64,000 nt of DNA, from positions 2,896,008 through 2,960,007 of the forward strand of contig NZ_VFPD01000001.1 of NCBI RefSeq assembly GCF_006716485.1, given 5' to 3'. This document shows positions 27,445-36,473 of the stretch, in pieces (position 1 is the first letter of the stretch; each line of letters starts with the position of its first letter). Source of the stretch: Chryseobacterium aquifrigidense. GTDB lineage: Bacteria; Bacteroidota; Bacteroidia; Flavobacteriales; Weeksellaceae. The notes beneath the pieces are model-generated. The model saw nothing but the letters and a program-made list of their open reading frames with translations, ran no database searches and had not been told where the DNA came from. Position numbers and translations under genes: made by a program.

Positions 27445-28230
27445 TTAAAATTCACCTCCAACTTCTACATCCGGAATACGGCAGATAGGAGGACATGGTT
27501 TTGCCCAGTCGTATGTATTGGAAATTGATTCGGCTCCAAGTTCTGCATTCCTAAGGTTTTCACGGAAAGAGATAAAAATAAGTGTTACCAGCATTTTCCC
27601 ATAAATATCATTGTATCTGATACCAAAGGAACAGGTAATACCTGCCAAACCATCATCAGAAAGGCAAAGGTCTGCTGTAGGGACAAAGAATTTTCTGAAG
27701 ATTCCACTTCCCTGATTTTCTCTGCTCTCTTTATAAAACCAATCCATACCTTGATTTCTCCAGCGTTCAATAGCATCTACAGCTTTATCCTGCTCAAGAA
27801 TTGGGGTATTGGAAATAGGAAATCCCATATTGGCATTCTTCTCCGTGCTCTCAAGATCTTTCGATAGAACAGCATTTCTAATAAGAGTGTATTCCTGAAT
27901 CTCCTGAAGTCTCAGATCTTTTTCCATCTCGGTAAGGAAGCTGTATGGATATTCTTTTACATCTATTTTTACCCCATCGTTATTCATAGGATAAAAGATA
28001 AGGATCAACCGATCTCTGTAAATTCCTACTGCAGCACAAAAGTCTTTATAATCCTTGAACCCTTTCATCCATTCAAGGTGTTCTCTGGAAATATTAAAAA
28101 CATAGTTGGTAGGGATAAGTTTTTGAATTTTGGAAAAGTCAGAAAGGGATGCTTTCCACTGGTTTGATGCTGCTCTGCATTCTTCTACAGGCAGCATATA
28201 GTCCACAATGTTTAATGTTGACATAAGCAT
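27445..28230 (-). CDS. Hypothetical protein
   Basis: A 261-residue soluble-looking protein if started at the ATG at 28230 (MLMSTLNIVDYMLPVEECRAASNQW); the frame continues 15 codons upstream but without support. It has no signal peptide or membrane segment, and I do not recognise the family. Notable parts are DWFYKESRENQGSG, a mixed alpha/beta middle and a Cys-Pro-rich tail (WAKPCPPICRIP). It ends 17 bases before the membrane protein start of the two-component operon and may be co-transcribed with it. Confidence 0.7.
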   Translation of the reverse strand: MLMSTLNIVDYMLPVEECRAASNQWKASLSDFSKIQKLIPTNYVFNISREHLEWMKGFKDYKDFCAAVGIYRDRLILIFYPMNNDGVKIDVKEYPYSFLTEMEKDLRLQEIQEYTLIRNAVLSKDLESTEKNANMGFPISNTPILEQDKAVDAIERWRNQGMDWFYKESRENQGSGIFRKFFVPTADLCLSDDGLAGITCSFGIRYNDIYGKMLVTLIFISFRENLRNAELGAESISNTYDWAKPCPPICRIPDVEVGGEF

Positions 28231-28286
28231 AGTTTTTAGTTCTATAAAAGTATAGAAACAAAACATGCTATGCAAGAGGATTTTAA

Positions 28287-28907
28287 TTAATAATTTTTCA
28301 CAGTAATATGATAACAGCTCTGTTGCTTCTCTTTGATATAATATATTCTACCAGCCTTCTCATAATACTTTAAAACTTTCTCCAGCGCTACTTCCATCTT
28401 CGGATTGTATTTCAGAACATTGTTAAATCTGACATAGGAAATATCAAAAGAATTACCATAATTGTGAGAACTGATCCCTAGTGAGGCATTAGAATTCACT
28501 CTTCTCAGCCTGCATTGGTCTTCAAGCGTTCTGGTAATGGACGAAACAGTAAATGTACCTCCTTTGGTATCCTTACTGAACTTGGACCCTATTTTCTCCA
28601 GAGTGGTTTTTCCCTTTGATACCATATAAGCTCTGCTGTAATCAAGCCTCTGAACGTGATATCCTTTCCCTGATTTTTTTATTTTGTGGAATTTACCGCT
28701 ATTGATGTATTTCTGTACTGTTTTGGAATCTTTCAGTAGCTGTACTCCAAAACTCTTTGATGCATCAAGATGAGATTTATAAAGTGGCGTGGGTTCAACC
28801 TTCAGTACAGTGGCAAGATCGTAGCAGGGAAAAGCTTTTTTAGCTGCCTGCGCATAATGTAAACTATAAATAAAAGGTACAAAGACCACACAAAAAAACT
28901 TTCTCAT
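28287..28907 (-). CDS. DUF5715 family, M15-like peptidase fold protein
   Basis: A 206-residue secreted protein with a signal peptide (VVFVPFIYSLHYAQA). The C-terminal half has SSITRTLEDQCRLRRVNSNA, then SSHNYGNSFDISY, the SxHxxGxxxD zinc motif of M15-type D,D-carboxypeptidases, and a final His in CYHIT. This fits DUF5715, probably acting on peptidoglycan stem peptides in the periplasm. Activity is inferred from the preserved metal ligands. Confidence 0.82.
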   Translation of the reverse strand: MRKFFCVVFVPFIYSLHYAQAAKKAFPCYDLATVLKVEPTPLYKSHLDASKSFGVQLLKDSKTVQKYINSGKFHKIKKSGKGYHVQRLDYSRAYMVSKGKTTLEKIGSKFSKDTKGGTFTVSSITRTLEDQCRLRRVNSNASLGISSHNYGNSFDISYVRFNNVLKYNPKMEVALEKVLKYYEKAGRIYYIKEKQQSCYHITVKNY

Positions 28908-29092
28908 TCACCGTCCTTTTAAATTACAAATGAAAGATAAAACATTTATGTTATATCTTTCAAAACCGACTATAATACTCTCTGAATAAATCCCAAACAA
29001 ACTTTACACCAAATTACAGATTTTGCAATTTTTGTTCACTCTTTTTCGAAATATTTTTTCAGTTTTAACTTTTTACTTTAAGATTTAAATTT

Positions 29093-29100
29093 TACATTTG
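29093..29100 (+). promoter_or_regulatory. Putative -7 box of aqpZ (TACATTTG)
   Basis: TACATTTG matches TAnnTTTG and lies 23 bases before the ATG at 29124. No TTTG -33 box at the right spacing. Confidence 0.45.
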
Positions 29101-29123
29101 AGATACTTTAAACAATAAACAAC

Positions 29124-29843
29124 ATGATAAAAAAACTTTTCGCTGAATTTTTCGGCACATTTTGGCTTGTTTTCGGAGGATGTGGAAGCGCTGTTTTCGC
29201 AGCGGGTGTTCCAGACATCGGCATCGGACTGTTAGGCGTTGCTTTAGCCTTCGGTCTTACTGTTCTTACCATGGCTTACGCCGTAGGCCATATCTCAGGA
29301 GGGCACTTTAACCCGGCAGTTTCTTTTGGACTTTTAGCGGGAGGAAGATTTCCTGCAAAAGACCTTATCCCTTACATTGTAGCCCAATGTCTGGGAGCGA
29401 TTGTAGCAGCAGGATGTCTGTATACGATCCTTAACGGAGCCGGAGCGGTAGAATTCTCAAAACCCGGAGATTTTGCCACGAACTTTTACGGTGAAGCCGT
29501 TTACAATGGAAAAGCTTTCAGTATGGGCGCAGCATTTCTTGCTGAGTTTTTATTAACTGCATTTTTCCTTATTGTAATCATGGGAGCCACAGATAAGTGG
29601 GCTAACGGTAAGTTTGCCGGTCTTGCCATCGGTCTTGCGCTTACTTTGATCCACCTGATCTCTATCCCGATTACGAATACTTCTGTAAACCCTGCAAGAT
29701 CACTTTCTCAGGCAGTCTTTATGGGAGGAATTGCAATGTCACAACTTTGGTTGTTCTGGGTAGCTCCTATTTTAGGGGGAGTTGTAGGAGGGCTAATCTA
29801 CAAGTTCTTACTTCAGAGAGATACTGCTGAAATTGCAGATTAA
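29124..29843 (+). CDS. aqpZ: Aquaporin Z family water channel
   Basis: A 239-residue protein with six membrane helices and both half-helix NPA motifs: [11 protein letters not shown] and [12 protein letters not shown]. The start [23 protein letters not shown] is typical of AqpZ. The small aromatic/Arg selectivity residues (Phe near the start, Arg after the second NPA) favour water over glycerol. It is a single-gene unit with its own terminator. Confidence 0.95.
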   Translation: MIKKLFAEFFGTFWLVFGGCGSAVFAAGVPDIGIGLLGVALAFGLTVLTMAYAVGHISGGHFNPAVSFGLLAGGRFPAKDLIPYIVAQCLGAIVAAGCLYTILNGAGAVEFSKPGDFATNFYGEAVYNGKAFSMGAAFLAEFLLTAFFLIVIMGATDKWANGKFAGLAIGLALTLIHLISIPITNTSVNPARSLSQAVFMGGIAMSQLWLFWVAPILGGVVGGLIYKFLLQRDTAEIAD

Positions 29844-29865
29844 TTTTACAATAATATTCAATGAT

Positions 29866-29896
29866 AAAATCCTGTCAGGCGGCAGGATTTTTTTAT
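29866..29896 (+). terminator. Terminator of aqpZ
   Basis: AAAATCCTG pairs with CAGGATTTT, loop of 8, followed by a T run. Confidence 0.8.
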
Positions 29897-29918
29897 TTTT
29901 TGGTTCTTGATTTTTTGT

Positions 29919-30087
29919 AAACGCAAAGATTTTATAAGAGAAGCTTTTTATTAAAGAGAGAGCAAAGTGGTTACAACTACGGCGTTGATGAAGTGATAGG
30001 TTTTACAACTGCTTAATAAAAATCAATGAAATTGATTCCTTCTTTGCATCCTTAAGACAAATCAATAAGAAATTAAACTTTGCGTTA
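29919..30087. repeat. Intergenic element bounded by inverted AACGCAAAG ends
   Basis: AAACGCAAAG at 29919-29928 is answered by CTTTGCGTT at 30078-30086 in a gap without genes. Related CGCAAAGTTTT pieces occur near 30683-30705 and 42470. This may be a short non-autonomous repeat; the arms are only 9 bp. Confidence 0.4.
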
Positions 30088-30106
30088 ATAAAGAATTTTT
30101 TTAATC

Positions 30107-30652
30107 TTATTTCAGTTTTTTGATGTCAAAAGGATTTTTAAAGATCAGTTCTTCATGTTTCCCTTTGATTTCCATTTTACGCTGAAGAAGGTTCAAAGCC
30201 ATCTTCCTGATAAAAAAATCTTTATCATTCAATTTCCAGTAAGAATCTTCATGCAGCTTTTTAGGCTGGCGAATCAGATAAAATTCGGTATCCCAGGTAT
30301 CTGCATTGTGATAAAACTCGATGATTCCGCAATGTTCCGGAATTAAAGCAGCATCTACCATTCCCATCGGGAGCAGAAAACTGAAAGAATTACACATATA
30401 ATCCCCACAGGAAATTTTATCGTGTTTCAGAAATTTTTCTCCGGTGTCTTTATTCAGGTATGATTTTTTGAAATCATTTTTAAAATCACTTTTCGAAAGC
30501 TTGATCTCAATTTCGTGACTTCCACCTTCTGAATCAATGATCAGAATGTCCGCTTCCCAATCAGCCTGAAAATAGTTAGTCAGTACAATTTCTTTTTCAA
30601 AATCGCAGTGTGAATGAATATAGGCATGTATAAGTTCTTCTATTTTGATCAT
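30107..30652 (-). CDS. Hypothetical protein with a PD-(D/E)XK-like core
   Basis: A 181-residue protein. EADILIIDSEGGSHEIEIKLSKSDFKND reads like the D-x(n)-E-x-K core of restriction-endonuclease-fold nucleases: strand with Asp, then EIK on the next strand. No signal peptide. Length and pattern resemble MmcB-like or uncharacterised nuclease-fold proteins, but I cannot name the family with certainty. It stands alone between aqpZ and the LuxE-like gene. Confidence 0.65.
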   Translation of the reverse strand: MIKIEELIHAYIHSHCDFEKEIVLTNYFQADWEADILIIDSEGGSHEIEIKLSKSDFKNDFKKSYLNKDTGEKFLKHDKISCGDYMCNSFSFLLPMGMVDAALIPEHCGIIEFYHNADTWDTEFYLIRQPKKLHEDSYWKLNDKDFFIRKMALNLLQRKMEIKGKHEELIFKNPFDIKKLK

Positions 30653-30780
30653 TTTTTATGATGGTAAAAATATTTAATAAAACGCAATGCCCGCAAAGTT
30701 TTTAATATCCAAGTGTTTAAAGGCTCGTAAAGGCGTTTCACTCAGCAAAAGTCAAGCTATTTTATTTATTGTGATTATAC

Positions 30781-30818
30781 AAAAATTGACAAGCGAAGCG
30801 AATTGACCATTCACCATT
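30781..30818 (+). repeat. Dispersed repeat, copy 1 (ACAAGCGAAGCGAATTGAC)
   Basis: AAAAATTgACAAGCGAAGCG-AATTGACcATTCAC is found again, inverted, at 42335-42371 with three differences in about 35 bases. Intergenic, after the LuxE-like stop. Confidence 0.65.
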
Positions 30819-30838
30819 GTTTTCTTCGGCTTAAATCA

Positions 30839-31831
30839 TCAACTCACCAGCAGACTGCAGCCTCTGATATCGGAATGATCTATTCTTCCCAGCACCTGAA
30901 ATTTATCACCTACAATTTTTCCTAGATCCTGTGTTGCAATAAATGCGCAGGAATGGGTATTGGCAAGATCAATGATATTAATAGCTCCTGTACGGCCTTC
31001 TTTTTCGTAAGCCAAAGGATCTTCTGCATTCCGAACCATTATTCTCATCCAGTTGGGACACTCATATTCATTATTTCCAAGGGAATAAGCCTGTGAAAGT
31101 AACTCAGTCATTGAATATTCTGAATATATTCTGTCCGTTTTAAGTCCTTTCTGTAAAATTTTCAACAATTCATCCTTGGTCATTTCTTCCTTTCGTCCTT
31201 TCATACCACCGGTTTCAATTACGATTAAATTTTCAGGGAAGTTCAGAGATTTTTCGCTTTGCTCAGAATGACAGTAATCAAGAAAGTCTAATAAGGCAAA
31301 CGAAACCCCGAAAAGAATAACCTTTTTGCCCTGTAATGTATTTAACAATTCAAAAAGTTCGGCATGATTATAAAGAAAATATCCGTTTTCCGGTTTTGCA
31401 GACTTCTTCATCAGATAATCTACCATATAAATAAGTGATGAATTTTGTCTTTCAAGATAGCTTGGAAGTAATCCCAGAAAAATAAACTCTTCCGGCTTTC
31501 CGATAAATTGTTCAAAACTTTTATAGATACTCTCTTCATACAGCTCAGGATCTGCGATGAAATGCCTGGAAAGGTTCATCTGTGTTGTACCTGAACTTTG
31601 AAAGACAAGATCTGCAGCAACATTTTTATCCAGAATCTGATGGTTTTTAAACATTTCAATAGGAAGAAAGGGAATTTTCACCAGGCGATCGACCTCATCG
31701 GGATTAACCTTCAGAAAATCAACAAATTTCCGGTATATTTCAACATTTTCATATTGATAACGAAATGTTTTCAATGCGGCATTCAGGAAATCCTGTTCAG
31801 TCTGTATGTTGAATATATTTTTCAGTTCCAT
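30839..31831 (-). CDS. LuxE-like acyl-protein synthetase family protein
   Basis: A 330-residue protein of the LuxE/acyl-activating family: IPFLPIEMFKNH, VFQSSGTTQMNLSRHFIADPELYEES (phosphate-binding SSGTT), SLIYMVDYLM, VIETGGMKGRKEEMTKDEL and YSEYSMTELLSQAY. In Bacteroidota such genes lie near lipid or polysaccharide genes and probably activate an acyl group. Residues around 195-206 (CHSEQSEKSLN) are encoded by a widespread palindromic repeat inserted in frame. The neighbours LpxH-like and QueD are on the same strand but not tightly linked. Confidence 0.83.
   Translation of the reverse strand: MELKNIFNIQTEQDFLNAALKTFRYQYENVEIYRKFVDFLKVNPDEVDRLVKIPFLPIEMFKNHQILDKNVAADLVFQSSGTTQMNLSRHFIADPELYEESIYKSFEQFIGKPEEFIFLGLLPSYLERQNSSLIYMVDYLMKKSAKPENGYFLYNHAELFELLNTLQGKKVILFGVSFALLDFLDYCHSEQSEKSLNFPENLIVIETGGMKGRKEEMTKDELLKILQKGLKTDRIYSEYSMTELLSQAYSLGNNEYECPNWMRIMVRNAEDPLAYEKEGRTGAINIIDLANTHSCAFIATQDLGKIVGDKFQVLGRIDHSDIRGCSLLVS
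31244..31272 (-). repeat. In-frame dispersed repeat inside the LuxE-like gene
   Basis: The minus strand reads GTCATTCTGAGCAAAGCG then AAAAATCTCTG. This resembles the CATTCTGA..GAAGCGAAGAATCT repeat scattered in many Bacteroidota genomes, and is translated as CHSEQSEKSL. Confidence 0.6.
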
Positions 31832-31965
31832 AATTTTTTGAGTTTCTTAATCCCCGGCTACAGGGCAATTACAGAGATAGAATATTTTTTTAGTAATTTT
31901 TTTAATGTATAAAACCAATTTTGGTAGACTTCTTGCAATGAGTTACTTGGAATATGGATTAAAAA

Positions 31966-32020
31966 CAAGAGTGGGTTTTTCCACCCGTTCGAAAGTTACC
32001 TCTTTTTAGGGGTAATTTTT
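31966..32020. terminator. Two hairpins between the LpxH-like and LuxE-like genes
   Basis: GTGGG-TTTTT-CCAC and TTACCTCT-TTTT-AGGGGTAA are adjacent. The second is followed by T9 on the plus strand, and the first by TTGTTTTT on the minus strand, where it would end the LpxH-like transcript. Confidence 0.45.
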
Positions 32021-32027
32021 TTTTGCT

Positions 32028-32798
32028 TTATTTTTCAAAAGTTTTCAGTTCAAAATCTTTTTCAAAAACCCCATATGTGAAATAGGAAATCCAGTCTCCA
32101 AGGTTGATATATTTTGCATTCTGTTCCAGATCCAGTACCATTGGCAGGTGTCTGTGTCCATAGATAAAGTAGTCAATCTTCTGAGTTTTCAGTTTTTCCT
32201 TGGAATAAATAATCAGAAATTCTTTATCTTCTCCCAGAAAAGCTTTGTCCTCTTCTCCGGAGATCATTTTATTTTTTTGGGACATGTATAATGCAATTTT
32301 CATCGCAATATCGGGATGAAGCCATTTGAAAAACCATTGCGCCACCGGATTTGTGAATAATTTTTTCATTCTTTTATATCCTTTGTCACCAGGTCCCAGT
32401 CCATCTCCATGAGCCAGCAAAAACTGCTTCCCTCCCATTTCAAAATATTGTTTCTGATAGAATACGGTACAACCAATCTCTTCTTCCAGATAATCCTTCA
32501 TCCAAAGATCATGATTCCCGACAAAGAAATAAATATGAATTCCTCTGTCTTTCAGTTCCGCAATTTTTCCAAGTACCCGAACATATCCTTTGGGAATGAC
32601 GTGCTTCCATTCATGCCAGAAGTCAAAAAGATCACCCATTAAAAACAAAACCTGAGCATCTTCCTTGATCTCATCCATCCAGCGTATAAATCTCTCTTCG
32701 CGCACCTTGCTTTCCTTTGGTGTAGGGGCACCAAAATGCTGATCCGAAGCGAAATACACTTTTTTTCCAGGTTCTAAATTAATTGTTGTTTTTAACAC
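32028..32798 (-). CDS. UDP-2,3-diacylglucosamine diphosphatase-like metallophosphoesterase
   Basis: A 256-residue calcineurin-type phosphoesterase: FASDQHFGAP (D-x-H), LMGDLFDFWHEW (GDxxD), FVGNHDLWM (GNHD), LLAHGDGLGP and FIYGHRHLPM (GHxH). The whole pattern and the DxFDxW segment match the LpxH-type hydrolase of lipid A synthesis, as found in Bacteroidota. It starts 20 bases downstream of queD. The lipid A role is from family resemblance. Confidence 0.87.
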   Translation of the reverse strand: MLKTTINLEPGKKVYFASDQHFGAPTPKESKVREERFIRWMDEIKEDAQVLFLMGDLFDFWHEWKHVIPKGYVRVLGKIAELKDRGIHIYFFVGNHDLWMKDYLEEEIGCTVFYQKQYFEMGGKQFLLAHGDGLGPGDKGYKRMKKLFTNPVAQWFFKWLHPDIAMKIALYMSQKNKMISGEEDKAFLGEDKEFLIIYSKEKLKTQKIDYFIYGHRHLPMVLDLEQNAKYINLGDWISYFTYGVFEKDFELKTFEK

Positions 32799-32818
32799 CT
32801 TCTGAGTTTTGTGAAAAA

Positions 32819-33265
32819 TTATTGATTATCTTCTGCAAACCATTCTCCATAAGAGTTTTCTGTCTCATGAAGTTTAAGATAAGCTAAAGAAATTCCTTCG
32901 GGAAGTCTTGATTTGATTTTAGCAGCAATGGCATACAACATGTTTTCACAGGTTGGCTGGAAGCTGCAGTAGATTACTTTATGTCCTTTCTGCTCAAGGT
33001 CATCTCCCAACTCTTTGTGTGGAGACAGTGCATTAACAAGAACCGCATGGTCCCAAACGTCTACGATCTCAGATTTTACGATACTTTTGATATCTCCGAA
33101 ATCTACCACCATTCCATTTTTAGGGTTTTCAATATCATTAATCGGTTTTCCTTTCACTGTTACAAACAGCTTATAGGAATGTCCATGCATATTTTTACAC
33201 TTCCCATCGTAGTTGTAAAGCACGTGAGCCGTTTCGAATGTAAAAATTTTTGTAATACGTATCAT
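32819..33265 (-). CDS. queD: 6-carboxy-5,6,7,8-tetrahydropterin synthase (QueD)
   Basis: A 148-residue PTPS/QueD family enzyme: FETAHVLYNYDGKCKNMHGHSYKL carries the Cys and the zinc histidines (HGH), followed by VVDFGDIKSIV, DHAVLVN and PTCENMLYAIA, with E in LHETENSYGEW. It converts 7,8-dihydroneopterin triphosphate to carboxytetrahydropterin in queuosine synthesis. The LpxH-like gene follows after 20 bases and may share its transcript. Confidence 0.92.
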   Translation of the reverse strand: MIRITKIFTFETAHVLYNYDGKCKNMHGHSYKLFVTVKGKPINDIENPKNGMVVDFGDIKSIVKSEIVDVWDHAVLVNALSPHKELGDDLEQKGHKVIYCSFQPTCENMLYAIAAKIKSRLPEGISLAYLKLHETENSYGEWFAEDNQ

Positions 33266-33338
33266 AGTACAAAGATAGGATAAAACAGCTTAATACAGAA
33301 AAGACTGTTTCTATTACAACGATTTTAAAATATTCTTT

Positions 33339-34781
33339 TTAATCCATTTTTAAAGTCAGATTATTATCTCTGGTTCCATCCACATTCATTGCTTTGTAAG
33401 GTGCAGAAAGCCAGCCTTTTTTATTCATGACAAATTTGAACTGATAGGTTTTTCCTTTTTCGAAGTGAGATTTTGGCAGTACCAGTTCAAAAGTATTGTT
33501 CTTTTTCAGGCTCATGTAATATGCCTGGTCATCAGGATTCCAGTTATTAAAAGAGCCGGTAACTGACATATTTTTGATATATTCTACACTTTTCTCTTCA
33601 GGAAATTGATAAGAAAAAATGATATTATCCTTTTCAGTTCGATAGCCATAGTTTTCTTTTTTAAGATTGGGATGAACAATAGGTTCAGACTTTGTATATT
33701 CTTCTGCCACCATGTACGGATCGAGCAAACGTTTATCCATCATACCTGCAATCTGATTGATCATAGGGTAAAAAACCGGAAATTCTTTATATCCGTTGTA
33801 CATCACTACAATTGCCATATTCTGATCTGGGAAAATCCTGTAAGCACTTACATTTCCTCCTGAGAAATTATAGGATTTTATTGTATTAAATAGGTCCATA
33901 TCCCAACCATGAGCGAAAGTGATCTCTTTATTTTTGTATTCAAATGGCTTCCACATCAACGCCTGAGTGGCAGGTTTTAGAAAATCATTTTTGCTCAAAT
34001 GAATGCTCCACTGTAAAAAAGCGGGTAATGCAATCGCCAAACCATTCGCTGAATGTGCTCTTCTCCCTTCTACAAATGTAGACTTTTCATACTGGTGTGT
34101 ATTCTTATTGTAGACATACTTTACAATTCGGTTAGGAATTTTCTCAATGGAATTGGATGAAAATACGACCTGATTTTTAGAATCTGAAAACTGATTTTTC
34201 AGGATATAATCTTCAAATTTCTCTCCTGTTATTTTTTCAATGATCATCGCAATCAGCATGTAGTTGGTCTGATTGTACCTGTAATCACTTCCGGTTTCAA
34301 ATTCCATTTTTTCTTTTGACAGGCGGTTGATAACCTCAGCGTTGGGTGCATCTGTTGCAATATCACTGAAATTAATCCAGTTAGGCAACCCTGAAGAATG
34401 AGACAAAAGATTTTTCACCTTAACATTCTGCCATTCTGCCGGTATATTGTCAATATATTTTGAAATTTCATCTTCCAGAGATACTTTCTCCTTCTCAATA
34501 AGCTGAAAAATCCCAATATTGGACATCAGTTTTGTTGTGGAATACACCCTGAACATGGAATTTTGATCTATCTTTTTATCACTTTCCAACGTTTCTGTTC
34601 CGTAATATTTCTGAAAAGTTACTTTATTGTTGGTTACAATTCCTACAGCCATTCCCGGTATCTCATTGATTTGAATAACCTTTTTAATATATTGATCAAT
34701 TGCTTTTGATTGTTCTGCGGTCTGACTGTATGCTGTAAAGAAAAAACCTGATAATACTAGTGTTAAGATAGATGGTTTCAT
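33339..34781 (-). CDS. Secreted serine hydrolase (class C beta-lactamase-like) with C-terminal glycogen-binding-like domain
   Basis: A 480-residue protein. Signal peptide SGFFFTAYS; beta-lactamase/transpeptidase domain about residues 25-370 with FRVYSTTKLMSN (SxxK nucleophile) and YRYNQTNYML (YxN). The C-terminal ~80 residues, SVTGSFNNWNPDDQAYYMSL...TYQFKFVMNKKGWL, look like an AMPK/CBM48-type beta-sandwich. It may be an esterase or D-aminopeptidase-like enzyme; a true beta-lactamase is not implied. Confidence 0.88.
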   Translation of the reverse strand: MKPSILTLVLSGFFFTAYSQTAEQSKAIDQYIKKVIQINEIPGMAVGIVTNNKVTFQKYYGTETLESDKKIDQNSMFRVYSTTKLMSNIGIFQLIEKEKVSLEDEISKYIDNIPAEWQNVKVKNLLSHSSGLPNWINFSDIATDAPNAEVINRLSKEKMEFETGSDYRYNQTNYMLIAMIIEKITGEKFEDYILKNQFSDSKNQVVFSSNSIEKIPNRIVKYVYNKNTHQYEKSTFVEGRRAHSANGLAIALPAFLQWSIHLSKNDFLKPATQALMWKPFEYKNKEITFAHGWDMDLFNTIKSYNFSGGNVSAYRIFPDQNMAIVVMYNGYKEFPVFYPMINQIAGMMDKRLLDPYMVAEEYTKSEPIVHPNLKKENYGYRTEKDNIIFSYQFPEEKSVEYIKNMSVTGSFNNWNPDDQAYYMSLKKNNTFELVLPKSHFEKGKTYQFKFVMNKKGWLSAPYKAMNVDGTRDNNLTLKMD

Positions 34782-34852
34782 GGGGAGGTTTGTTTAATGT
34801 TTCCTTATTAAAAACAGCTGTGAGCCTTATTGTATTACATTAATAGAAAAAA

Positions 34853-35245
34853 TTATCTATTATTTTCTGGTTTTAATTGATCTGTTTCAAAGCCTAATTC
34901 ATTCAAATAATCCAATCCGTTTTGTATTTCCATTGAATTGAATCCTGACCATCCTTTTTTTAATCCCAATACAATGAACTGCCTGATATACTTTGGCCTA
35001 TTAAGATTTACCTCATCTTCTGAACCTGTCATTTTATTCACCAGCTTCACACCTGATTGTAAAGGCTGTCCCATCACATAATCATCAACAGTCAAAGATT
35101 TGATAATTAAAGGAGTTTGCTTTTGTCCGTTTAAAAATACTTTTACAGTCAAAGTATTAGTCTTCGTTTCGGAATGATATTGATTGGAAACTGAATACAA
35201 ATATTCTACAGCATTGATGGTTATTTTTCTTAACTTACTTTTCAT
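34853..35245 (-). CDS. Hypothetical protein
   Basis: A 130-residue basic protein without signal peptide or membrane segment: KLRKITINAVEYLYSVSNQY at the start, a strand-rich middle (TLTVKVFLNGQKQTPLIIKSLTV) and FIVLGLKKGWSGFNSMEIQNGLDYLNELG near the end. I do not recognise a family. It lies 32 bases downstream of the 388-residue protein, and may share its transcript. Confidence 0.6.
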   Translation of the reverse strand: MKSKLRKITINAVEYLYSVSNQYHSETKTNTLTVKVFLNGQKQTPLIIKSLTVDDYVMGQPLQSGVKLVNKMTGSEDEVNLNRPKYIRQFIVLGLKKGWSGFNSMEIQNGLDYLNELGFETDQLKPENNR

Positions 35246-35277
35246 TACCTTATTTTTCTATCAAGCTGTTTCAAACA

Positions 35278-36444
35278 TTATTTCACCGTTTTTTCAAATC
35301 TGTTCGTGATTTTTTGCTCTTTGTCTTTTACAACAATTTCATACTTCCCTTTATCCAGGATTAAAAAATGATGGTCTTTAGAAGTATTGACTTCAATAAT
35401 ATCAGCAGGAATCCCCTGTTTTTCAAACTCTCCTTTCCGGTACGCTAAAACCAATGCCGGATAGCTGGAAACTTTAGAAGCTGGAATTTTATAAAGTGTC
35501 CGGTTTCCACGCAGCATCCAATCTGGTCTGCTTTTAACATATTTTGTAACGGGATGAATGATTTTAATATCGGTATATAACTCCTTGTCTTCCCCATTGT
35601 ATATTTCCTGATTTTCATCTTTTAAAACAACGGGCACTGTATTTTTCACCAGTCTTAAAAGGGGTTCATTAAATTTCAGACTACTTTTTTCTGAAAACTG
35701 AGTCTGGTCAATGGTAAAAGGATTGATCCCCGTAAGGTCTGAAAGCCTTCCTGCCATTGTTTTTTCCCAGGATTTATGAACACCTTCGTATGCATGCTGG
35801 TAACCACAATAAATGAGGTATTTTCCCTCTTTATTTTTCTGCATAAAATCAAAGATATTTTTTGCTTCTCCAATTTCTCTTTCTTTATTATTTCCTTCAG
35901 CTTCGTATGGAAAAAGGGTAAACCCAATTTTCAAAGCATGGTAGATAAAATTTCCGAATTCAGGTTCTTTGGAATAGTAACCGCTGTTGAGGGCTGCAAA
36001 TTTTGTAGTATTTAAAGAATCATTCGCTAATGTTTCCATTCCCAAATATCTGTAGCCTTTGTCATACAATCCCTGAAGTAAAGAAGAAGCAAAAGTTCTG
36101 TGACTGGCGTTATGATGAGCTTCATTCAGGATGACAATCTGTTCATTACCTGCTTTGTCTAAGATATACTCTTTTGCATTAACAGGGATTAATTTTGAAA
36201 ACCTCAGACTATCTGCTGTGCTCAGCTTTTTTACTCTTCCAAAAGTTATATCCCAACTTTCCAATGCCGGTTTGTATTGTCCGCTTATGGAATAATATGT
36301 TGCCGCCATCTGGCTTCTCCAGGATTGACTTTGGGTAGAGTCCGCTACCTTTTTTTTGATATCATCTGTAAACCAGTAAGGGTTTTCCTGGCCATAACCT
36401 GCCATGCTTACCAACTGTAATGCCAGTGAATATAAGAGCTTCAT
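35278..36444 (-). CDS. Secreted protein with an erythromycin-esterase/TIKI-like pattern
   Basis: A 388-residue protein with a signal peptide (LLYSLALQLVSMAGYG). QIVILNEAHHNASHRTFASSLLQGLYDKGYRYLGMETL resembles the GE-x-H core (strand, Glu, two His) of the erythromycin esterase/ChaN/TIKI superfamily, and YLIYCGYQHAYEG gives a later His pair. Such proteins are metal-dependent hydrolases or haem binders. The assignment is tentative. Confidence 0.55.
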   Translation of the reverse strand: MKLLYSLALQLVSMAGYGQENPYWFTDDIKKKVADSTQSQSWRSQMAATYYSISGQYKPALESWDITFGRVKKLSTADSLRFSKLIPVNAKEYILDKAGNEQIVILNEAHHNASHRTFASSLLQGLYDKGYRYLGMETLANDSLNTTKFAALNSGYYSKEPEFGNFIYHALKIGFTLFPYEAEGNNKEREIGEAKNIFDFMQKNKEGKYLIYCGYQHAYEGVHKSWEKTMAGRLSDLTGINPFTIDQTQFSEKSSLKFNEPLLRLVKNTVPVVLKDENQEIYNGEDKELYTDIKIIHPVTKYVKSRPDWMLRGNRTLYKIPASKVSSYPALVLAYRKGEFEKQGIPADIIEVNTSKDHHFLILDKGKYEIVVKDKEQKITNRFEKTVK

Positions 36445-36473
36445 GAATATTTAGTTTTTGATTTAATGGTATG

